Below are positions 8,953 to 19,520 of a DNA stretch of 34,783 bases, piece after piece (the stretch's first letter is position 1; every line of letters starts with the position of its first letter). Origin of the DNA: Acidimicrobiaceae bacterium (GTDB lineage Bacteria > Actinomycetota > Acidimicrobiia > Acidimicrobiales > RAAP-2). The stretch covers positions 1 to 34,783 of the forward strand of contig DAHXOA010000041.1 of NCBI GenBank assembly GCA_027365145.1, written 5' to 3'. A program made the position numbers and the translations under genes. The notes under the pieces were generated by a model that saw only the letters and a list, made by a program, of their open reading frames with translations, was not told the origin of the DNA and ran no database searches.

Positions 8953-9498
8953 CTAGTCGAGCTCGAAGAGCCCGGCCGGCGGGTCGATGACCACCCGGAT
9001 GCCCGGCTCGTGACCGACGACGAACCGCAGCGGGACCAGACCGCCTCCAGAGAGGACGAGCAGGTCGCTGGCCGGATTGGCCTGCACGGACTCGACGGTG
9101 CCGCGGTGCGCCCCGGACACCTCGACGACCTCTGCACCGATGAGCTCGTGGACCCAGAGCGTCCCCGCCTCGGTCCTGGGCGAGGCGAACAGCGTCGTGC
9201 CTCGGAGCTCCTCGGCGGCGTCGATCGTGCTCACGCCAGCGAAACGCACGATCCAGCGGTGGTGGTGCGGCGACGATGCCTCCACCACCAGCTCTCCGCC
9301 GTCCGCTGCGGTGAGTACCGTCCCGGCCGCCAGGCGGTCGTCCCGGTTGGTGAGCAGCTCCACCACCACCTCGCCCCGCAGCGCGTGTGGCTTGACCACA
9401 CGGCCGACCTCCAGCAAACCGACTCCGTCCCCGACCGGTGCCGGCTCCGGCGCCACGTTCCGCTCCGGGGTGGCCCCGGCCGCCGGGTCCAGGCCCAT
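8953..9498 (-). CDS. rimM: 16S rRNA processing protein RimM
   Basis: LLEVGRVVKPHALRGEVVVELLTN, LWVHELIGAEVVEVSGAHRGTV, DLLVL, IDPPAGLFELD; position between khpA-like and trmD. Confidence 0.94.
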   Translation of the reverse strand: MGLDPAAGATPERNVAPEPAPVGDGVGLLEVGRVVKPHALRGEVVVELLTNRDDRLAAGTVLTAADGGELVVEASSPHHHRWIVRFAGVSTIDAAEELRGTTLFASPRTEAGTLWVHELIGAEVVEVSGAHRGTVESVQANPASDLLVLSGGGLVPLRFVVGHEPGIRVVIDPPAGLFELD

Positions 9499-9514
9499 CG
9501 GTTCCCGAGAACCC

Positions 9515-9916
9515 TCAGTCGTCGACGATGTCGACAGTGGCCTGCCTGCCGTCGCGGGACGCAGCGGCGGCGACCACCGTCCGGATGGACTGGGCCACCC
9601 GACCGCGACGGCCGATCACCCGGCCCATGTCCTCCGGTGCGACCCGTACGCTGAAGCGGACGGTCCTCCCCCGCTCCTCGGTGTCGATCGTCACCGCGTC
9701 GGGATCGGACGCCAGGGAGCGCACGACGTAGGCCGCCACGGCAGCCGACGTCCCGCCGTCGATGCGGTTCCCGACGTCCCCGTCCCGGTCGTTGCCCCCG
9801 TCGACTTCGTACTCGTTGCCCTCGTCGGCCTCGTACTCGTCGTCGCCGAACTGGTCGTCGGCCTCGTTGCCCACGTTGTCGGCCTCGTCGGCCAGAGGTC
9901 CGTCCTGGTCGGTCAC
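9515..9916 (-). CDS. KH-domain RNA-binding protein (KhpA-like) with acidic N-terminal extension
   Basis: [33 protein letters not shown] contains the KH GxxG loop (GRRG). GTG start overlaps the rpsP stop (GTGA). Confidence 0.9.
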   Translation of the reverse strand: MTDQDGPLADEADNVGNEADDQFGDDEYEADEGNEYEVDGGNDRDGDVGNRIDGGTSAAVAAYVVRSLASDPDAVTIDTEERGRTVRFSVRVAPEDMGRVIGRRGRVAQSIRTVVAAAASRDGRQATVDIVDD

Positions 9917-10200
9917 GTGGCCGCCTTCGCCGCCGCCAGGTCGTCGAGGGCGCCCGACTGCCGCAACAGCTTCTCCACGCGTTCGGTGGGCTGGGCGCCC
10001 TGCGAGAGCCACTTCACCGCCTTGGCGTTGTCGATCTCGACGACCGCGTCCGGCTCGGCCAGCGAGCGTCCGCGGGGTGCGTAGGTCCCCAGGATCTCGA
10101 TGAACCGACCGTTCCGGGGCGAGCGACTGTCCGCTGCCACCAGCCGATACGTCGGCTGCTTCTTCTTGCCCATCCGCACAAGGCGGAGCTTGACTGCCAC
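9913..10200 (-). CDS. rpsP: 30S ribosomal protein S16
   Basis: Probable GTG start at 10200: (M)[43 protein letters not shown]. Confidence 0.96.
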   Translation of the reverse strand: MAVKLRLVRMGKKKQPTYRLVAADSRSPRNGRFIEILGTYAPRGRSLAEPDAVVEIDNAKAVKWLSQGAQPTERVEKLLRQSGALDDLAAAKAAT

Positions 10201-10337
10201 GTTGCACTCCTCTGGTTCTCGTACCGGCGGCACACAGTCTCGCATCATCTCGGACCCTGTCGCGCCATCGGGCCCCACGGACGCGCCCCGCCCGTCGCCG
10301 CGCCCGTCGCCACGGGTATCCGGTGTCCCCCTGACGT

Positions 10338-11870
10338 TCAGCGCGCCTTGGGGGTGACCCGGCCGCCGCCCTTGCGCTTCTTGCCCTTCCCCGGGGGTTT
10401 CCCCTTCCCGGCACCCCTCGCCGCCGCCGGCGCACCCGGTTGACCTCCGCCGAGGGTGGCCAGCCCCCCGGTCCCACCCGCGTCTATCCCGTCGCCCATG
10501 GCGCCGAGCTCCGCCAGTTGCCTCGGGTTGATCCCGCCCTTCCCGAAGAGCCCACCGAGGCCGCCCATCGCTCCACCCAGGCCGCCCTTGCCGAAGCCCT
10601 TCATGAGCTTCTGCATCTCCCTGAACTGCTTCAGCAGGGCGTTGACCTCCGTGGTCGTCGTGCCACTACCCCTGGCAATGCGCACCCGCCTCGAACCGTC
10701 GATGACCGTGGGGTCGATCCGTTCCGCCGGTGTCATGGAGCGGATGATCGCCTCGATCTGCCCGATCTGCCGGTCGTCGACCATCGACGAGGCCTGTCGC
10801 AGGTCCTTCGACACGCCCGGCAGCATGCCCAGCATCCCCGAGACCGGACCCATCTTCTTCACCTGCTGGAGCTGTTCCAAGAAGTCCTCCAGGGTGAACC
10901 TTCCAGACAGGATGGCCGAAGCCCCCTTGACCGCCACGCCCTCGTCGAAGGTCCGTTCCGCCTGCTCGATGAGGGAGAGGATGTCCCCCATCCCCAGGAT
11001 CCGGTCGGCCATGCGGTCGGGATGGAACTGGTCGAAGTCCGCCAGCTTCTCCCCGGTGGAGGCGAAGGCGATGGGCCTGCCCACCACTTCTTTCACCGAG
11101 AGCGCCGCCCCACCGCGGGCGTCACCGTCGAGCTTCGTCAACACGACACCGTCCAGGGAGAGGGCGTCGTGGAAGGCCGACGCCGTGGCAACGGCGTCCT
11201 GACCGGTCATGGCGTCGATCACGAGGAACGTGTAGTGGGGCTCGACGGCCGCCGAGATGCTGCGCACCTCTTCCATCAGCTCCTCGTCGACGGAGAGGCG
11301 GCCCGCCGTGTCGACGATCAACACGTCACGCCCGAGCCGCCTGGCCTCCTCCAAGCCGGCGATGGCCACGGCGACCGGATCGGTCGGCTCGCTGAACACG
11401 GCCACCTGGGCCTGGGCGCCGAGGATCCGGAGCTGGTCGACCGCGGCAGGCCGCTGGAGGTCGGCTCCGACGAGGAGCGGGTTGCGTCCCTGCCGCTTGA
11501 ACCACTGTGCCAGCTTCGCCGCCGTGGTGGTCTTCCCCGAACCCTGCAGCCCGGCCAGGAGGACGACGGTGGGAGGTCGACCGGCGTAGGTGATCCGGAG
11601 CGTCTCGCCGCCGAGGATGGAGGTGAGCTCCTCGTTGACGGCCTTGATCACCTGCTGACCCGGGCTCAGGCTCTGCGAGAGCTCCAGGCCCACGCAGCGT
11701 GCCCGCACGCCGGCGGTGAACGTCCGGACGACACCGAGCTCGACATCGGCCTCCAGGAGCGCGACGCGGATCTCGGCCAGGATCTCGTCGACGTCGGCAT
11801 CAGACAGCCGTCCCCGGCTCTTCAGCCGGGAGAGGATGCCTTCGAATCGGTCGGTCAGGCTCTCGAACAT
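10338..11870 (-). CDS. ffh: Signal recognition particle protein Ffh
   Basis: [92 protein letters not shown], Met-containing M domain. Confidence 0.98.
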   Translation of the reverse strand: MFESLTDRFEGILSRLKSRGRLSDADVDEILAEIRVALLEADVELGVVRTFTAGVRARCVGLELSQSLSPGQQVIKAVNEELTSILGGETLRITYAGRPPTVVLLAGLQGSGKTTTAAKLAQWFKRQGRNPLLVGADLQRPAAVDQLRILGAQAQVAVFSEPTDPVAVAIAGLEEARRLGRDVLIVDTAGRLSVDEELMEEVRSISAAVEPHYTFLVIDAMTGQDAVATASAFHDALSLDGVVLTKLDGDARGGAALSVKEVVGRPIAFASTGEKLADFDQFHPDRMADRILGMGDILSLIEQAERTFDEGVAVKGASAILSGRFTLEDFLEQLQQVKKMGPVSGMLGMLPGVSKDLRQASSMVDDRQIGQIEAIIRSMTPAERIDPTVIDGSRRVRIARGSGTTTTEVNALLKQFREMQKLMKGFGKGGLGGAMGGLGGLFGKGGINPRQLAELGAMGDGIDAGGTGGLATLGGGQPGAPAAARGAGKGKPPGKGKKRKGGGRVTPKAR

Positions 11871-11976
11871 CGGACGCCCAGGTTACAGGGGACGGGCACA
11901 CCCGCTGCCCCGCCGGGGGTGGTCGAGTGCCGTCGCCCGGGCAGAGTGGCTCCGTCCACGGAGCGCCACGTGGCGG

Positions 11977-13236
11977 TCATCCCGCCGGGTCGAAGAGCGC
12001 CTCGACGAACGCAGCCGGCTGGAAGTCGACCAGATCCTCGGCACCCTCGCCCAGGCCGACCAGCTTCACCGGCACGCCGAGCTCCCGTTGGATGGCGACC
12101 ACGATCCCGCCCTTGGCCGTCCCGTCCAGCTTCGTGAGGACCACGCCGGTCACGTCCACGGCCTCGGAGAACACCTTGGCCTGGGCCAATCCGTTCTGTC
12201 CCGTGGTGGCATCCAGCACGAGCAGGACCTCGGTCACGCGTCCGGGCGGTCGGTCGGCGATCCTTCTGACCTTCTTCAACTCCTCCACCAGGTTCACCTT
12301 GTTGTGGAGGCGGCCGGCGGTGTCGGCCAGCACCACGTCGTGGCCCCGCGCCCCCGCCCGCTGGACGGCGTCGAACACCACGGCGCTCGGGTCCCCGCCC
12401 TCGTTGCCCCGCACGATGTCGGTTCCGGACCGGGATGCCCACAGCGCGAGCTGCTCGGCCGCCGCGGCCCGGAACGTGTCGGCGGCTGCCAGGGTGACAC
12501 GTGCTCCCTCCCGGGTCAGGCGGGTCGCCACCTTGCCCACGGTGGTCGTCTTCCCCACCCCGTTCACCCCGACGAACAGCCAGACGTCGACGGTGCGGTC
12601 CGGTGCCGACGCGTCTCCCCCAAACCCCGAGCCGACCGGGGCGAGCCCGGCCTCGGGCGCCGTCAGGATCTCCACCAAGGATGCCTGCAGGGCATCGATC
12701 AGCTCCCCGGCACTCGAGATCTCTCCCGCCTTCACCCGGCCACGCAACGTTCCAAGCAGGGCATCGGTCGAGCGCACCCCTACGTCCGCCCGGATCAACG
12801 CCTCTTCCAGCTCGTCCCAGGTCGTCCCGTCGATGCGGTCCCCCGAACGAACTGCGCCGAGGTAACCGGCGAGCAGACCTCGCGCTTTACCCAGACGACC
12901 TCGGAACGTCGGCCTGGCGACCTCCGGTTCCAGAGTGGATCCCGGGGGGACCGCCGGTGTGATCGGGGCCGGCTCCTCTGGCGGAGCGATCCGCACTGCA
13001 TCTGGCGTTGCCTCCGGCGACGCCTCCCCTCCAGGAGTTGCCGGCGCCCTCCCAACGGCAGCCTCGGGAGACACGGCAGCCTCAGGTCTGCCCGGTGCCG
13101 CGGAGGGCCGGCGCCGGAGGCGAATGGAGATCGCCGTGACGCCACCGACCACCACGACCGGGACGGCGATGGCCAGGGCGAGGGTGGCGTCGGAGACCGT
13201 TGCAAGGGGCGGCGTCACCGCGACGACCCCAACCAT
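11977..13236 (-). CDS. ftsY: Signal recognition particle receptor FtsY with predicted N-terminal hydrophobic segment
   Basis: GVNGVGKTTTVGKVATRL, DTFRAAAAEQL, DTAGRLHNKVNLVEELKKV, LTKLDGTAKGGIVVAI. N-terminus ATLALAIAVPVVVVGGVTAISIRLRRR. Overlaps the smc 3' end. Confidence 0.97.
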   Translation of the reverse strand: MVGVVAVTPPLATVSDATLALAIAVPVVVVGGVTAISIRLRRRPSAAPGRPEAAVSPEAAVGRAPATPGGEASPEATPDAVRIAPPEEPAPITPAVPPGSTLEPEVARPTFRGRLGKARGLLAGYLGAVRSGDRIDGTTWDELEEALIRADVGVRSTDALLGTLRGRVKAGEISSAGELIDALQASLVEILTAPEAGLAPVGSGFGGDASAPDRTVDVWLFVGVNGVGKTTTVGKVATRLTREGARVTLAAADTFRAAAAEQLALWASRSGTDIVRGNEGGDPSAVVFDAVQRAGARGHDVVLADTAGRLHNKVNLVEELKKVRRIADRPPGRVTEVLLVLDATTGQNGLAQAKVFSEAVDVTGVVLTKLDGTAKGGIVVAIQRELGVPVKLVGLGEGAEDLVDFQPAAFVEALFDPAG

Positions 13237-16200
13237 TCGGCAGGCCCGGCCGACCCGGCAGGTCCAACCGCCCCGGAGCGATCAGGTCCCGGTCCGTCGA
13301 CCGGCACCCGGCGCACCTTCTGACTGACCACCTTCGACGACCCCCCCGGGGCCATGGTGACGCCGTAGAGCGCGTCGCCCGCCTCCATCGTCCGCTTCTG
13401 GTGGCTCACGATGATGAGCTGCGCCTCGGCCCGGAACTCCTGGACGAGCCCGAGGAACCGATGGAGGTTGACGTCGTCGAGCGCGGCCTCCACCTCGTCC
13501 ATGAGGTAGAACGGCGAGGGGCGGCTCCGGAAGACGGCGAACAGGAAGGCCAAGGCGACGAGGGAACGCTCCCCTCCCGACAGGAGCGACAGCCGCCGGA
13601 CGTTGCGGCCCGCCGGACGCACCTCCACCTCGATGCCGGTATCGAGCAGGTGCTCCGGGTCGGTGAGCGAGAGCCGCCCGGTACCGCCCGGGAACAGCGA
13701 CGACACCAGCGAGGAAAAGTGCTCGTTGACGTCGGCGAACGCAGCATCGAACACCGACATGATCTCCTCATCCAGCGTCCGGATCCCGTGCTGGAGCTCA
13801 CGCCTGGCGCGCCGGACGTCCTCCACCTGGGTCTCCAAGAAGTGGTGGCGCTCCGAGAGCTCCGAGAGCTCCTCCACCGCCAGCGGGTTGACCGGGCCGA
13901 TCTCCGCCATGGAGGCCTCGATCTCCGCCATACGGACCTCCGGCTCGACACCGGGCGCCAGGTCGGGCTGCGGGGCAAGCCGAGCCTCCTCGGGACCGCA
14001 GCCGAGCTCGCGCCCCAGGACGTCGACGATCCCGTCCCTCCGGATCGTGGCCTCGGCCAGGTCGAGCTCGATCCGTTGGAGCCGGCTCCGCACGGCCGCC
14101 AGCTCGTGCTCGGCCGCCGACCGCTCCCGGCGCAAGCTCTCCAGGCGGGCACCACCGGCTCTCGCCGCCTCGACCTCGGCCCGGTGCCGGGCCCGGAGCT
14201 CTTCCAACAACGCGGTCAGCCGGCCGTAGGCGTCTGCCACTACGGTCTCCAACCGGTCGACGGCCCGGGCGTCGGCCTCGAGCCGGCGACGGCGCTCGGC
14301 CGCCTGAAGGCGCTCGCCGACGTGCCCCTCCAGGCGGCGCTCCACCTCCATCAGCCGGTCGGCGAGGACACGCCGGCGCTCTGCCATCGCCGCCAGCCGC
14401 ACCTCGAGCTCCTTGCGGGCCGTCGCCGCCCCGGCCAGACGGCGCTCGATCTCGGCGCGGGCGCTGGCCGCCCGTTCGGCGATCTCCGACAGCTGCCGGC
14501 GGCGTTCCTCGAGCGCAGGCAGCTCCGCCTCGAGCGCCTCCAACCCGGCCCGGTCGCCCGCCACACGGGCCTCCAGCTCGTTGCGCTCCCGGTCCACGTC
14601 CACGAGCTCGGCCGCCAACCCGGCCCGGTCGTCGGCGATCCGTTGCAGCGCGGCGCGGGCGGCGCCGTGCGCCGACTCGTTGCGGTCGTCCCGGCGCGAT
14701 GCCTCGGCCGCGGTTGCACGCGTCTCTTCCACCTGGCGTCGCGCTGCGCTGCGCTCCTCGGCCGCCGCCTCCGCCTCCGCCTCCGCCCGCTCGGCCCGCT
14801 GGCGGGCTTCCTCGACGAGCGCGGCGGTGACGACCCCGCCAGCAGCCCGGACGCGCCACCCGGTTGCCGAGAACCGGTCCCCGTCCTTCGTCACGACCAC
14901 CAGCTCCGGGCGGGCGAGTGCCAGGTCGATGGCTGCCGACCAACCGCCGTCGCAGCACACCGCGTCCTGCAGCACTCGGTCGAGCAGGGCACCGAGTCCC
15001 GGCGGGGAGATGTGGTCGGACCGGGGCCGGACATGATGACGGACCGGTTGGCCGGTGCCGACCGAGACCAGCGGGACCGGGTCCGAACTGCGACGCGGCA
15101 GCTGCCCGGTCAGCGCCAGAACGGCGCCGGACGCCTCACCCTGCCGCAGCTTCGCCAGCGCGGCTCGTGCGGCGTCGTCACCCGACACGACGACGGCGGC
15201 CAGCGAGGCGCCGGCGGCCGCCTCGAAGGCGTCCTCCCACCCCGCATCCACCTCGATGAGGTCGAGGAGCGTCCCGACCACCCCACTCACTCCGGCGAGG
15301 AGCTCGGCGCCGGCGGCGCCGCGGGCTTCCTCCAGCACCCGGGAGAGCGCGTCGGCCCGAGCCATCGAACGGTGGTGCTCCTGCTCGGCCTGGCGCAGCG
15401 TCTCCTCGCCCGCCTCCAATCGGGCCGACGCCGTGCGGTGGGCGGCCTCCGTCTGCGCCACCGCCTGTTGCAGCTCGGCGCGGGCCTGTTCCGTGTCGGC
15501 CAGGCGCGCCGACCACTCGCCCTCCTCCTTCCCGCATGCCTCGAGCCGGCGAGCGAGCGACGCCTGGCGAACGGCGATCTGGTCCAGCGCCCGGCGGTCG
15601 CGCTCCAGGCCTGCGCGCACCGAGACCACCTGCGTCCGGGCCACGGTGACCGCCTCGTCGGCTGCCCGCATGGCCTCCGGCGCTCCGCCTCCCTCCCGGG
15701 CGTCCTCCAGCTCACCGGCGAGCACCTCCTCGGCCCGGACCAGCCGCTGGCGCTCCGGCTCCCCCTCCTCGACCGCCGCCGATGCCGCCTCCAGCTCGTC
15801 GGACAAGCGGGCGCCTTCGGCTTCCAGCGTGGAGACGACGTCGACGTCGGCGGCGGCGTCGATCGCCCGCTCCAGGCCGCGCCGGCGCTCGCGGAGCACC
15901 CCGGTCAGGCCCCGAGACCGCTCGACCAACCCCTCGACCCGTCCGAGCGCGGAGGCCATGTCCGCCTCCCGCTGCGCCGAGAGCGCATCGGTGGTCCGGC
16001 TGGTGGCATCGTCCAGTTCCGTGAGCGAGGTCCGGAGCGCGCCCTCCGTGACCCGCAGGGCGGCGGCGGCCTTCGCTCCCTCCGAGCAGCGGTCCTCCAG
16101 GCGGACGAGCTCCACGCCGGCCAGATGGAGCCGGAGTGCGCGCAGCTCACTGGCCAGCGAGGCGTGGGAGCTCGCCGCCGCCGCCTGCCGCTCGAGCGGC

Positions 16201-16808
16201 CGGATCTGCCGCTTGACCTCTCGCACGAGGTCGTAGAGGCGCTCCAGGTTCTCCTCGGTCACGGCGAGGCGGCGCTCCGAGCGCTCCCGACGGCGGCGGA
16301 ACTTCAGCACCCCGGCCGCTTCTTCGATCACCGACCGGCGGTCTTCGGGGCGGGCGTTCAAGATGGCGTCCAGCTGGCCCTGGGAGATGATGACGTGCTG
16401 CTGGCGGCCCACGCCGGTGTCGGACAGCAGTTCCTGGACGTCGAGCAGGCGGCACGGGGCGCCGTTGATGGCGTACTCGCTCTCCCCCGATCGGAACAAG
16501 GTCCGCGTGATGGTGATCTCGGCCAGGTCGGACGGGAGCTTCCCGGAGCTGTTGTCGATGGTGAGGCTCACCTCTGCCCGTCCCAGCGCCGGCCGGGACG
16601 CAGTGCCCACGAAGATGACGTCCTCCATCTTCGCCGACCGCACCGTGCGCGGGCCCTGGGCGCCCAGCACCCAGGCCACCGCGTCGACGACGTTGGACTT
16701 CCCGCTGCCGTTAGGACCGACGACCACGGTGATGCCGGGCTCGAACTCGAGCACGGCCGGATCGGCAAACGATTTGAACCCTTTGATGGAGAGCGCCTTC
16801 AGGAACAC
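13215..16808 (-). CDS. smc: Chromosome segregation ATPase SMC
   Basis: MFLKALSIKGFKSFADPAVLEFEPGITVVVGPNGSGKSNVVDAVAWVLGAQ; coiled coil and hinge; C-terminal LSGGERSLVALAFLFAVFRSRPSPFYLMDEVEAALDDVN. Confidence 0.98.
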   Translation of the reverse strand: MFLKALSIKGFKSFADPAVLEFEPGITVVVGPNGSGKSNVVDAVAWVLGAQGPRTVRSAKMEDVIFVGTASRPALGRAEVSLTIDNSSGKLPSDLAEITITRTLFRSGESEYAINGAPCRLLDVQELLSDTGVGRQQHVIISQGQLDAILNARPEDRRSVIEEAAGVLKFRRRRERSERRLAVTEENLERLYDLVREVKRQIRPLERQAAAASSHASLASELRALRLHLAGVELVRLEDRCSEGAKAAAALRVTEGALRTSLTELDDATSRTTDALSAQREADMASALGRVEGLVERSRGLTGVLRERRRGLERAIDAAADVDVVSTLEAEGARLSDELEAASAAVEEGEPERQRLVRAEEVLAGELEDAREGGGAPEAMRAADEAVTVARTQVVSVRAGLERDRRALDQIAVRQASLARRLEACGKEEGEWSARLADTEQARAELQQAVAQTEAAHRTASARLEAGEETLRQAEQEHHRSMARADALSRVLEEARGAAGAELLAGVSGVVGTLLDLIEVDAGWEDAFEAAAGASLAAVVVSGDDAARAALAKLRQGEASGAVLALTGQLPRRSSDPVPLVSVGTGQPVRHHVRPRSDHISPPGLGALLDRVLQDAVCCDGGWSAAIDLALARPELVVVTKDGDRFSATGWRVRAAGGVVTAALVEEARQRAERAEAEAEAAAEERSAARRQVEETRATAAEASRRDDRNESAHGAARAALQRIADDRAGLAAELVDVDRERNELEARVAGDRAGLEALEAELPALEERRRQLSEIAERAASARAEIERRLAGAATARKELEVRLAAMAERRRVLADRLMEVERRLEGHVGERLQAAERRRRLEADARAVDRLETVVADAYGRLTALLEELRARHRAEVEAARAGGARLESLRRERSAAEHELAAVRSRLQRIELDLAEATIRRDGIVDVLGRELGCGPEEARLAPQPDLAPGVEPEVRMAEIEASMAEIGPVNPLAVEELSELSERHHFLETQVEDVRRARRELQHGIRTLDEEIMSVFDAAFADVNEHFSSLVSSLFPGGTGRLSLTDPEHLLDTGIEVEVRPAGRNVRRLSLLSGGERSLVALAFLFAVFRSRPSPFYLMDEVEAALDDVNLHRFLGLVQEFRAEAQLIIVSHQKRTMEAGDALYGVTMAPGGSSKVVSQKVRRVPVDGPGPDRSGAVGPAGSAGPAEWLGSSR

Positions 16809-16853
16809 CGGTCGCTCACCCTATCGGCCGCCGGGGCGGAACCGGGGCGGCCC

Positions 16854-17693
16854 TCACACCTGGCAGTGCTCGCACAGGTAGGTCGATCGGCCGCCGGACT
16901 TCACCCGGACGACCGTGGCGCGGCATCGCCGGCAGGCCTTCCCCTCCCGGTCGTAGACCTGGTGTTGTCCCTGGTAGTCGCCGATCTCCCCGAAGAGGTC
17001 GCGGTACTGCTCGTCGGCGAGCGACGAGCCACGGTGCTTGACCGCGTCGGCCAGGGTCTCCACCATCGCCCGGTACAACCGCCGGACCTCCTGGGCCGAC
17101 AGCGAGTCGGACATCCGGTCGTAGCGCAGGCCGGCGGCGAAGAGGATCTCGTCGGCGTAGATGTTGCCGATGCCGGCGACGAACTCCTGGTCCATGAGCA
17201 GCGACTTCAGGCGCATCTTCCGGGAGGCGAGGTGCGCCCAGAACCGGTCCCAGCTCATCACGTCCTCCAGGGGGTCGAACCCCAGGTGGGCCAGCTCGGG
17301 GACGCGCGCGCCCCCCTCTGTCGTCGCCGAGACGAACAGCTCCCCGAAGGTCCGCGGATCGACGAACCGGAGCTGCCCACCCTGGGTGAACGTGACGACG
17401 ACCTGGGTATGGGGCGCCTTGGGCTCCTTCAGGCTCTTGGCCCGCTGGAGCTGGCCGCTCATCCCCAGGTGCACGACGAGCGTCTCCCCGTTCTCCAGCC
17501 CGAACAGCAGGTACTTCCCGGCTCGGCCGACCGACTTCACCGTCCGGCCCTCCAGGCGGGCCCGGAAGTGCTTGGCGCTCGGGTGCCGGCGGACCGTACG
17601 CCCGTTGCGCACCTCCACCGACTTGATCTTCTTCCCGACGACCTCTCCCTGCAGGTCGCGCCGGATGGTCTCCACTTCGGGAAGCTCAGGCAT
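16854..17693 (-). CDS. mutM: Formamidopyrimidine-DNA glycosylase
   Basis: MPELPEVETIRRDL start at 17693, HLGMSGQL, NIYADEILFAAGL, C-terminal zinc finger CRRCRATVVRVKSGGRSTYLCEHCQ. Confidence 0.97.
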   Translation of the reverse strand: MPELPEVETIRRDLQGEVVGKKIKSVEVRNGRTVRRHPSAKHFRARLEGRTVKSVGRAGKYLLFGLENGETLVVHLGMSGQLQRAKSLKEPKAPHTQVVVTFTQGGQLRFVDPRTFGELFVSATTEGGARVPELAHLGFDPLEDVMSWDRFWAHLASRKMRLKSLLMDQEFVAGIGNIYADEILFAAGLRYDRMSDSLSAQEVRRLYRAMVETLADAVKHRGSSLADEQYRDLFGEIGDYQGQHQVYDREGKACRRCRATVVRVKSGGRSTYLCEHCQV

Positions 17694-18474
17694 CCCCCCC
17701 GCCCTTCTCGTCGTGCAGCACCCGGATGGCCGATCGAGCTGCCTCCTGCTCTGCGTCCTTCTTCGATCGCCCGTCACCCCCGCCGAGCCGAGCACCTGCA
17801 ACGTACACCGTCGCCGAGTACCTGCGGTCATGGTCCGGGCCCCGGCCCGCCACCTCGTAGTGGGGCACACCCCGCCCCAGGTGCACGGTCAGCTCCTGGA
17901 GCCGGCTCTTGTGGTCGGTCCGACCGGGCTGCTCCGTGGCCTGCTCGATGCGCTCCCGCAGCAGGTCCAGGATGACCTGCCGGGCGGGCTCGAACCCACC
18001 GTCGAGGTAGATGGCTCCGAACACCGCCTCGAGCGTGTCGGCCAGGATCGACTCCTTTTCCCGGCCACCCGAGAGATCCTCGCCCCGGCCCAGCCTGACC
18101 AGCTCGCCCAGCTGGAGCTCGCGTGCCAGCTCACCGAGGACGCGGGTGTTGACCACCGATGCCCTGACCTTCGCCAGCACGCCTTCGGACAACTCCGGGT
18201 GCGAGCGGTAGGAGTCCTCGGCGACGACCAGCCCGAGCACGGCGTCGCCGAGGAACTCGAGGCGCTCGTTCGACGGCAGGCCGCCCTGCTCGGCGCACCA
18301 GGACCGGTGGGAGAGGGCCTGGTCCCACAACGCCACCTCCCTGAACCGGTACCCGAGCCGGCCCACGGCCCCGTCAGAGCCCTCCGGAGCCTGGAGGTGC
18401 CGTGCTCCGCCGGTCGGGGCTCCCGGCACGGGATCGATCACCGGAGGCCTCCGGGATCCAACGACCACACCCAC
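17686..18474 (-). CDS. rnc: Ribonuclease III
   Basis: ALSHRSWCAEQGGLPSNERLEFLGDAVLGLVVAE, ADTLEAVFGAIYLDGG, C-terminal dsRBD GRSKKDAEQEAARSAI. Confidence 0.97.
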   Translation of the reverse strand: MGVVVGSRRPPVIDPVPGAPTGGARHLQAPEGSDGAVGRLGYRFREVALWDQALSHRSWCAEQGGLPSNERLEFLGDAVLGLVVAEDSYRSHPELSEGVLAKVRASVVNTRVLGELARELQLGELVRLGRGEDLSGGREKESILADTLEAVFGAIYLDGGFEPARQVILDLLRERIEQATEQPGRTDHKSRLQELTVHLGRGVPHYEVAGRGPDHDRRYSATVYVAGARLGGGDGRSKKDAEQEAARSAIRVLHDEKGGGDA

Positions 18475-18481
18475 GTCGCGC

Positions 18482-18760
18482 TCAGGCTCCCTCCAGCTTG
18501 GCGTAGACGTAGTCGACCGCGTCCCGGACCGTCCGCAGGTCCTCCAGGTCCTCGTCGTCGATCCGAAAGCCGACCGACCGCTCCCCGAGCTCCTCTTCGA
18601 GCGCCTCGACGAGCTCGATCAGCGCGAGCGAGTCGGCATCCAGGTCCTCGGCGAACGACGACGACTCTGAGATCCCCGCCGGTTCGATCTCCAGGATGTC
18701 GGCGAGCTGGTCACGGATGAGCTCGAACACCTGCGGGCGTCCGAGGGGACCACCGCCCAT
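18482..18760 (-). CDS. acpP: Acyl carrier protein
   Basis: VFELIRDQLADILEIEPAGISESSSFAEDLDADSLALIELVEALEEEL with the DSL phosphopantetheine site. Start at 18760 is a guess; the ORF extends to 18823. Confidence 0.9.
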   Translation of the reverse strand: MGGGPLGRPQVFELIRDQLADILEIEPAGISESSSFAEDLDADSLALIELVEALEEELGERSVGFRIDDEDLEDLRTVRDAVDYVYAKLEGA

Positions 18761-18984
18761 ATGGGTCTCTGCTGGCACGGCTCTCTGCTCTCCTCGTTGG
18801 GACATGGGCGCCCGGCAGGCCACCCATCGGGGCTCCGGACGCCCGGGGAACGGACCCCACGCGACGGCTCCGGGACACGGCAGTCACGCCCCGAAGGCGC
18901 ACCACCCATCGTGCCCGCGGGCGCTCCGGTCCCGGCATGATACCGGACCGGCCGGTCGTCGGCGCTGAAACCCCGGAGAGGTCG

Positions 18985-19401
18985 TCAGCCCGGCACGTTG
19001 ACCAGGCTGTGCGCGGCCGCGGTGAGGTAGTCCAGGAGCTCGCCCCGGCCGTCGGCATCCAGCCCCGATGCGTCGACCGCCGCCCGCATGTGGGTGAGCC
19101 AGGCCGCCGCCTCCACCTCCCCTATGGCGAGATGGGCGTGGCGCATGCGGAGGCGCGGGTGTCCGCGTTCGTCCCGGTAGAGGGGGGGACCACCCCAGTA
19201 CTGGATGAGGAACCAGGTCAGGTGCTCTCTCGAGTCGGTCAGGTCGTCGGGGTACAGCGGCCGGAGCACCGGGTCGGATGCCACCCCGTCGTAGAACCGA
19301 TCGACCAGGTCGACGAAGAACCGCTCCCCTCCCCATCGCTCGAAGGGTGTTCCCTTCACCGATCGGGGTCCTCGTATCTGCACGCCACGACTGTACGGCA
19401 C
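18985..19401 (-). CDS. Group II truncated hemoglobin (GlbO-like)
   Basis: ERWGGERFFVDLVDRFYDGVASDPVLRPLYPD, FLIQYWGGPPLYRDERGHPRLRMRHAHLAIGEVEAAAWLTHMRAAV. Confidence 0.93.
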   Translation of the reverse strand: MPYSRGVQIRGPRSVKGTPFERWGGERFFVDLVDRFYDGVASDPVLRPLYPDDLTDSREHLTWFLIQYWGGPPLYRDERGHPRLRMRHAHLAIGEVEAAAWLTHMRAAVDASGLDADGRGELLDYLTAAAHSLVNVPG

Positions 19402-19520
19402 GGGCCGGCCCCTCCGGTCAGCGGTCGCCCGCCCACCGGCGATCCCGCCTCTGCCCGGGCCGTGCCACGATGAACCCGGAGTGAGGCCCGTCTGTGGAGA
19501 CGGCCGGTCGGGAGCCTGTC

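Noticed and set aside
10440-12137. 565-aa plus-strand ORF antisense to ffh
   Set aside because: Opposite strand encodes Ffh with all GTPase motifs; the antisense product has no family features.
13200-17975. 1591-aa plus-strand ORF antisense to smc and mutM
   Set aside because: Composition is the R/H/L/Q/P/G-rich mirror of a high-GC coding strand; no domain motif is recognisable, while the opposite strand has unambiguous SMC and MutM motifs. Long antisense ORFs are expected at this GC.
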